Positions 59,878-64,000 of a stretch of DNA of 64,000 bases are shown here, piece after piece. The notes under the pieces were generated by a model, which worked only from the letters and a program-made list of their open reading frames with translations, made no database searches and was not told where the DNA came from. A program made the translations under genes and the position numbers. How positions within the stretch are numbered: position 1 is the stretch's first letter; every line of letters starts with the position of its first letter. Source of the stretch: an uncultured Draconibacterium sp. (GTDB lineage: Bacteria > Bacteroidota > Bacteroidia > Bacteroidales > Prolixibacteraceae); the NCBI RefSeq assembly GCF_963676815.1, contig NZ_OY781365.1, positions 2,948,501 through 3,012,500 of the forward strand. The letters are read 5' to 3'.

Positions 59878-61449
59878 ATGAACACCAAACTACTTTTTAC
59901 ACTATTCTGTGTAGCCGTTTCAATTGTGGCTGTTGCACAAAAAAAGGAAATGCAAACGATTACCGAAAATGATCTGAAAGCTCATTTGGAATTTATAGCC
60001 AGTGATAATTTGCATGGACGCGATTTTTTCACCGAAGTACCCGGCTTAAATATTGCTGCCGATTATTTGAAAGCTCAGTGCGAAAAGATGGGTTTAAAAC
60101 CTGGAGTTGACGGGTATTTTCAAACCATTGAAATGGAAGCAGTAACTCCCGATCCTGAACGAACTGTATTGCGATTGAAAGACGAGAATGGAAAGATAAA
60201 CTTTGAAACAAAAGATATATTTGCAATGGGTGGTCCGGCCCATAGCGACACGATATCAGGCGAGGTGGTGTTTGCAGGTTATGGCTGGTACAACGACGAA
60301 ACCAAATACAACGACACAAAAGATATTGACGTGAAGGGAAAAATTGTTTTGGTGATGACCCGCACCCTGGAGCAGGCAAAAACAGGTGCTGATCCGGAAA
60401 TGGAGACCGAAATGAAAAAATTATCGCGGGCAATGATGGGCGGAGCAAAAGCTTTGGTATTGGTTAATGATCCGATGAATCCGAATACGGAATACATTGA
60501 AAGTGTTCGGAAATATGCAACCGGCGGAAGCCTGAAACTTAAAGATGCCAAAGACGGTTTTGTAATTCCTGTTCGATTAATATTTGGAAGCGAAAAACTG
60601 GCTAATAAAATGTTGGAAAGTACGGGAAAAACGTTGGCCGGTCTGCAAAATGAAATCAATGAAACTGAAGCGCCTAAATCGTTTGCCATTAAGAATTTTA
60701 CAACTCAAGTTGAATTAGTTAAGTCTCGTCAGATTATTGAAGGTAAAAACATTATTGCTGTTGTTGAAGGCAGCGATCCGGAATTGAAAAATGAGTGTGT
60801 CGTTTTTTCCGCACATTACGATCATTTGGGGATAGATGGGGAAGGCGAAGTATTCAATGGCGCCGATGACAATGGCACAGGAACAGTTGCATTGCTGGAG
60901 ATTGCTGAAGCTTTTCAAAGCATGAAAAAGAAACCCAAACGAAGTATTGTTTTTGCCTGGGTAACCGGCGAGGAAAAAGGACTGCTGGGCTCCGATTATT
61001 ATTCGCAAAATCCGGTTTTTCCAATGAAGAATACATTGGTAGATATCAATCTTGATATGGTTGGCCGATCGGCTGAAAAAGAACCGGAATTGGTTGATTC
61101 AGAAACAAAAAGCCTGGCAGGACCAAATGGAATGTACATCATTTCGGGCCGACAAAGTACCGAGTTGCTGAATATCAGCGATGAGGTTTGTGAAGAGCTT
61201 GGTCTTGTACCAAGCGATGAATTAACAAAAGCCTTTTTAACCCGTAGCGATTATTACCATTTCTATAAAAACGGCGTGCCTATTCTTGGTCTGTCAACTG
61301 GTTTGCACGACGATTACCACAAAACGACCGACGAACTGGAAAAAATTGATTTCCATAAAATGAAACGAGTTACGCAATATGCATTTTCGGTTGCATATGA
61401 GCTGGCCAATCAGAAGAAACGGTTGGTTGTGGATAAGCCGGTTAAATAG
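59878..61449 (+). CDS. M28-family zinc peptidase, second of a tandem pair
   Basis: A 523-aa paralogue of the preceding gene, with its own signal peptide (ending AVAQ). The same order is seen: FIASDNLHGRDFFTEVPG, PA-like domain, SAHYDHLGIDGEGEVFNG, GADDNGTG, TGEEKGLLGSDYY, INLDMVGR, and a final His in STGLHDDYHKTTDE. The two proteins probably act together in the periplasm on peptides of different type. The operon ends at the terminator at 61472. Confidence 0.94.
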   Translation: MNTKLLFTLFCVAVSIVAVAQKKEMQTITENDLKAHLEFIASDNLHGRDFFTEVPGLNIAADYLKAQCEKMGLKPGVDGYFQTIEMEAVTPDPERTVLRLKDENGKINFETKDIFAMGGPAHSDTISGEVVFAGYGWYNDETKYNDTKDIDVKGKIVLVMTRTLEQAKTGADPEMETEMKKLSRAMMGGAKALVLVNDPMNPNTEYIESVRKYATGGSLKLKDAKDGFVIPVRLIFGSEKLANKMLESTGKTLAGLQNEINETEAPKSFAIKNFTTQVELVKSRQIIEGKNIIAVVEGSDPELKNECVVFSAHYDHLGIDGEGEVFNGADDNGTGTVALLEIAEAFQSMKKKPKRSIVFAWVTGEEKGLLGSDYYSQNPVFPMKNTLVDINLDMVGRSAEKEPELVDSETKSLAGPNGMYIISGRQSTELLNISDEVCEELGLVPSDELTKAFLTRSDYYHFYKNGVPILGLSTGLHDDYHKTTDELEKIDFHKMKRVTQYAFSVAYELANQKKRLVVDKPVK

Positions 61450-61471
61450 ACTTGGGAATTATTCCTCTGTG

Positions 61472-61511
61472 AAACAGCTCTTTCAATCAATTTTGAAAGA
61501 GCTGTTTTTGT
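61472..61511 (+). terminator. Terminator of the M28 pair
   Basis: AAACAGCTCTTTCAA (61472-61486) / TTGAAAGAGCTGTTT (61493-61507), a perfect 15-bp stem, followed by T. Confidence 0.9.
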
Positions 61512-61615
61512 TTTGCTTCATTTTTAGAGGGTCATTTCATGACTTTTGACTGATAAATTTGTGTTAATTTTTTTATCCCTTCATACCTGTCTGAAATGAG
61601 CAAAAGTTAATTATA

Positions 61616-61623
61616 TACTTTTG
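61616..61623 (+). promoter_or_regulatory. Promoter -7 element of the CoA-disulfide reductase gene
   Basis: TACTTTTG matches the consensus, 40 bp before the ATG at 61663. Confidence 0.6.
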
Positions 61624-61662
61624 TGCTCTAATTATATATATATTTATATACAACAATACAAA

Positions 61663-64000
61663 ATGTCAAAATATTTAATCATTGGAGGAGTTGCCGGTGG
61701 TGCAACAGTGGCGGCCAGGCTGCGTCGATTAGACGAGCAGGCGGAGATAATAATTTTTGAACGTGGAGCGCATATTTCATATGCAAACTGCGGATTGCCC
61801 TATTATATCGGAGATGTTATTAAAGATCGGGAAAAGTTGCTTTTGCAAACACCCGAGAGTTTTAAAGCCCGTTTAAACGTTGAGGTGCGGGTTTTTAACG
61901 AGGTCCTGAAAATTGATCGCGCAAAGCAGGCGGTAGTTGTTCGGAATGTCGAAACCGGCGAGGAGTACACCGAATCGTACGATAAGTTGGTATTGTCGCC
62001 GGGAGCGGAGCCAATCAAACCACCGATTTCAGGAATTAAAGATCCATCGATTTTTACCTTGCGTAATGTTGCGGATACTGATAAAGTAAAAGCTTATTGC
62101 AACGAACAGCAACCCAAAAGAGCGGTAGTTGTTGGAGCCGGTTTTATCGGGCTCGAAATGGCCGAAAACCTGCATCATTTAGGAATGAAAGTGTCGATTG
62201 TGGAAATGGCCAAGCAGGTAATGGCTCCGCTTGATTACGAAATGGCAGCAGTAGTACATCAGCACCTGAAAACCAAACAGGTGGAGTTCTTTTTGAAAGA
62301 TGGTGTAACTTCATTTAAACGCGAAGATGGTGTGTTGAATGTTACCTTACAATCGGGACGCCAGATTGAGACTGATCTTGTGATTTTGTCAATTGGTGTA
62401 AAGCCGGAGAACAAACTGGCTCGCGAGGCCGGATTGGATCTGGCTCCAAACGGTGGAATTATTGCCAACGAATATTTACTGAGCAACGACGAAAATATTT
62501 ATGTGCTGGGTGATGCTATGGCTTTCCCTCATCCGATAACAGGAAAGCTTAGCAATATTTATCTGGCGGGTCCGGCAAACAAACAAGGCCGAATTGTAGC
62601 TGATAATATCGTTAGCGGAAATACAAGAAAATACAAAGGCGCCATTGCAACGGCAATTGCCAAAGTGTTCGATATTACCGTGGCATCAACAGGTATTCCT
62701 GAAAAAACACTGAAGAATGAAATGATGCCTTACACGGCGAATATCATTCACGGTGCATCGCATGCCGGCTATTATCCCGATGCGTTGCCTTACACGCTGA
62801 AAATTCTTTTTCACCCCGAAAATGGAAAATTGTATGGTGCGCAGATGATCGGTTACGAGGGCGTTGACAAACGTATCGACCTGATTGCAACCGTACTGAA
62901 ACAAGGTGGTAGTATTTACGATCTGCAGGATATTGAACATGCTTACGCACCTCCGTTTTCATCGGCAAAAGATCCGGTAAACCAGGCAGGTTTTGCGGCA
63001 GAAAATATCGTGAGCGGCAAACTTAAAATCGTTAGTTGGGATGAGATTCATAACTTTCATTCGGATAACATTGTGTTGCTCGATGTTCGGACAGCAGCCG
63101 AAAATGAACTGGGGCACATTGAAGGATCGGTGAATATTCCGGTTGACGATTTGCGCGAACGAATGAATGAACTGCCAACAGACAAAAAGATCATTGTGTA
63201 TTGTGGTGTTGGTTTGCGTGGTTACATTGCCTGTCGCATTCTTTCGCAGTCGGGATTTAACGAAGTTTACAATCTTAGTGGAGGATACAAGACCTACGAG
63301 CACTCCATTTGTAAACAAAGTAACGAGGATATTTTCGAGGCCAACTACATTACCAAAAACGACCATATTTATCGAGGAAAAGCAAATAATGGACAGGTAG
63401 TAATTGAAGGTGCACCGGTAAGAACCATTCAGGTTGATGCGTGTGGTTTGCAGTGCCCCGGACCTATTTTGAAGCTGAAACAGGAAATTGAAAACATTGA
63501 GCCCGGCGAGCGTCTGGAGCAAATTGCTACCGACATGGGTTTTATGAACGATGTTAAGTCGTGGTGTAACATGACCGGCAATAAGCTGGTTTCGGTTTCT
63601 GCTGATAAGGGCAAAGTAAAAGCGCTGATTGAAAAGGGTAAAAAGCAACAGGAAAGCAGTGCAAAGAGCAGTGCAGCTCCGGCAAAAAATAAAACCATGG
63701 TGGTTTTTAGCGACGATATGGACCGAGCACTGGCATCGCTGGTAATTGCAAATGGCGCAGCAGCCATGGGAAGCAAAGTAACTTTGTTTTTCACTTTCTG
63801 GGGGCTGAATGTGATCAAAAAATCGGACAAACCACATGTTGATAAAGACATGATGAGCAAAATGTTTGGTTCGATGATGGCGAAAGATGCCGGCGATTTG
63901 AAACTCTCGAAAATGAATATGATGGGAGTGGGCGCCAAAATGATGAAAAAGCGAATGCTGGCAAAAAAGGTGGATTCGCTGGAAGACATGCTGCAAACAG
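61663..64000 (+). CDS. CoA-disulfide reductase fused to rhodanese, TusA and DsrE-like domains (partial)
   Basis: 779 codons are visible; the gene continues past the right edge. The first 450 residues are an FAD/NAD(P) disulfide reductase with IIGGVAGGATVAARLRR and the single redox Cys C43 in SYANCGLPYY, as in CoA-disulfide/persulfide reductases. A rhodanese domain follows with the active Cys C514 in VYCGVGLRG. Next comes a TusA domain with the CPGP motif (C598), then a DsrE/DsrF-like domain that starts MVVFSDDMDRALASLVIANG and has a Met/Lys-rich stretch. All four modules handle sulfane sulfur, so the protein probably reduces persulfides and passes sulfur on internally. Own promoter at 61616. 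Confidence 0.93.
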   Translation, partial: MSKYLIIGGVAGGATVAARLRRLDEQAEIIIFERGAHISYANCGLPYYIGDVIKDREKLLLQTPESFKARLNVEVRVFNEVLKIDRAKQAVVVRNVETGEEYTESYDKLVLSPGAEPIKPPISGIKDPSIFTLRNVADTDKVKAYCNEQQPKRAVVVGAGFIGLEMAENLHHLGMKVSIVEMAKQVMAPLDYEMAAVVHQHLKTKQVEFFLKDGVTSFKREDGVLNVTLQSGRQIETDLVILSIGVKPENKLAREAGLDLAPNGGIIANEYLLSNDENIYVLGDAMAFPHPITGKLSNIYLAGPANKQGRIVADNIVSGNTRKYKGAIATAIAKVFDITVASTGIPEKTLKNEMMPYTANIIHGASHAGYYPDALPYTLKILFHPENGKLYGAQMIGYEGVDKRIDLIATVLKQGGSIYDLQDIEHAYAPPFSSAKDPVNQAGFAAENIVSGKLKIVSWDEIHNFHSDNIVLLDVRTAAENELGHIEGSVNIPVDDLRERMNELPTDKKIIVYCGVGLRGYIACRILSQSGFNEVYNLSGGYKTYEHSICKQSNEDIFEANYITKNDHIYRGKANNGQVVIEGAPVRTIQVDACGLQCPGPILKLKQEIENIEPGERLEQIATDMGFMNDVKSWCNMTGNKLVSVSADKGKVKALIEKGKKQQESSAKSSAAPAKNKTMVVFSDDMDRALASLVIANGAAAMGSKVTLFFTFWGLNVIKKSDKPHVDKDMMSKMFGSMMAKDAGDLKLSKMNMMGVGAKMMKKRMLAKKVDSLEDMLQT

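Noticed and set aside
58324..61449. Second M28 gene as a recent duplicate
   Set aside because: The two proteins share motifs and order but differ strongly elsewhere, so the duplication is old and ordinary for this family.
62959..63996. Minus-strand frame of 345 codons opposite the CoA-disulfide reductase gene
   Set aside because: Shadow frame; the plus strand encodes clear rhodanese and TusA motifs over the same bases.

Overview
The window is chromosomal DNA of a member of the Bacteroidota, most likely a marine or sediment Bacteroidales/Marinilabiliales-type organism. The support is: promoters of the Bacteroidota form (TAnnTTTG at -7, sometimes TTTG or TTG about 19 nt upstream), weak or absent Shine-Dalgarno sequences, an N-succinylornithine-type carbamoyltransferase, and families typical of the phylum (DUF4494, DUF2723/GT117, RicT, DUF4105/Lnb). 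Genus is not resolvable by eye.

Layout. 1-6.7 kb: argH, then two paralogous 'GEEISWGQ' membrane proteins on either side of a kinase-like membrane protein, then a GT39 glycosyltransferase. 7-9.5 kb: nitrogen module (small outer-membrane porin, PII protein GlnK, ammonium channel AmtB). 9.7-11.1 kb: DUF4494 protein and an unknown helical protein with an unusual 13-bp repeat array upstream. 11.3-22.7 kb: one long leftward cluster for amino-acid synthesis, in transcription order argR, GNAT, argG, argC, argD, proC, proB, proA, argF', hisA, hisF, hisIE. Divergent from it is carAB, with tandem ARG boxes over the argR promoter and a terminator-like hairpin in the carA leader. Glutamate feeds proline (ProB, ProA, ProC) and arginine (ArgC, ArgD, ArgF', ArgG, ArgH), and CarAB supplies carbamoyl phosphate. 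ArgB and the deacylase are not in the window.

27-36 kb: tRNA-Gln, a large DUF2723 protein, a HEAT-like protein, Nudix, a 2-hydroxyacid dehydrogenase, a lone receiver domain, a cyclophilin lipoprotein and unknown genes. 36.2-44.4 kb is the accessory part. It holds nested-palindrome repeats; a tandem array of 42-bp palindromic units before an unknown gene; an AT-rich TPR membrane protein; an IS21-family element with perfect 5-bp target duplication; and, behind tRNA-Phe, a tandem series of GIY-YIG nuclease genes each followed by a copy of the tRNA-Phe 3' end carrying a 16-bp palindrome. That tRNA-Phe/GIY-YIG array is the most unusual structure I see.

44.7-64 kb: M16 peptidase, O-methyltransferase, hybrid histidine kinase, RicT, Lnb-type protein, MutS, a tRNA-Gly/Leu/Gly operon, a GH5 lipoprotein, a small outer-membrane protein, an M48 lipoprotein protease, two tandem M28 peptidases, and a CoA-disulfide reductase fused to rhodanese, TusA and DsrE-like domains that runs off the right edge.
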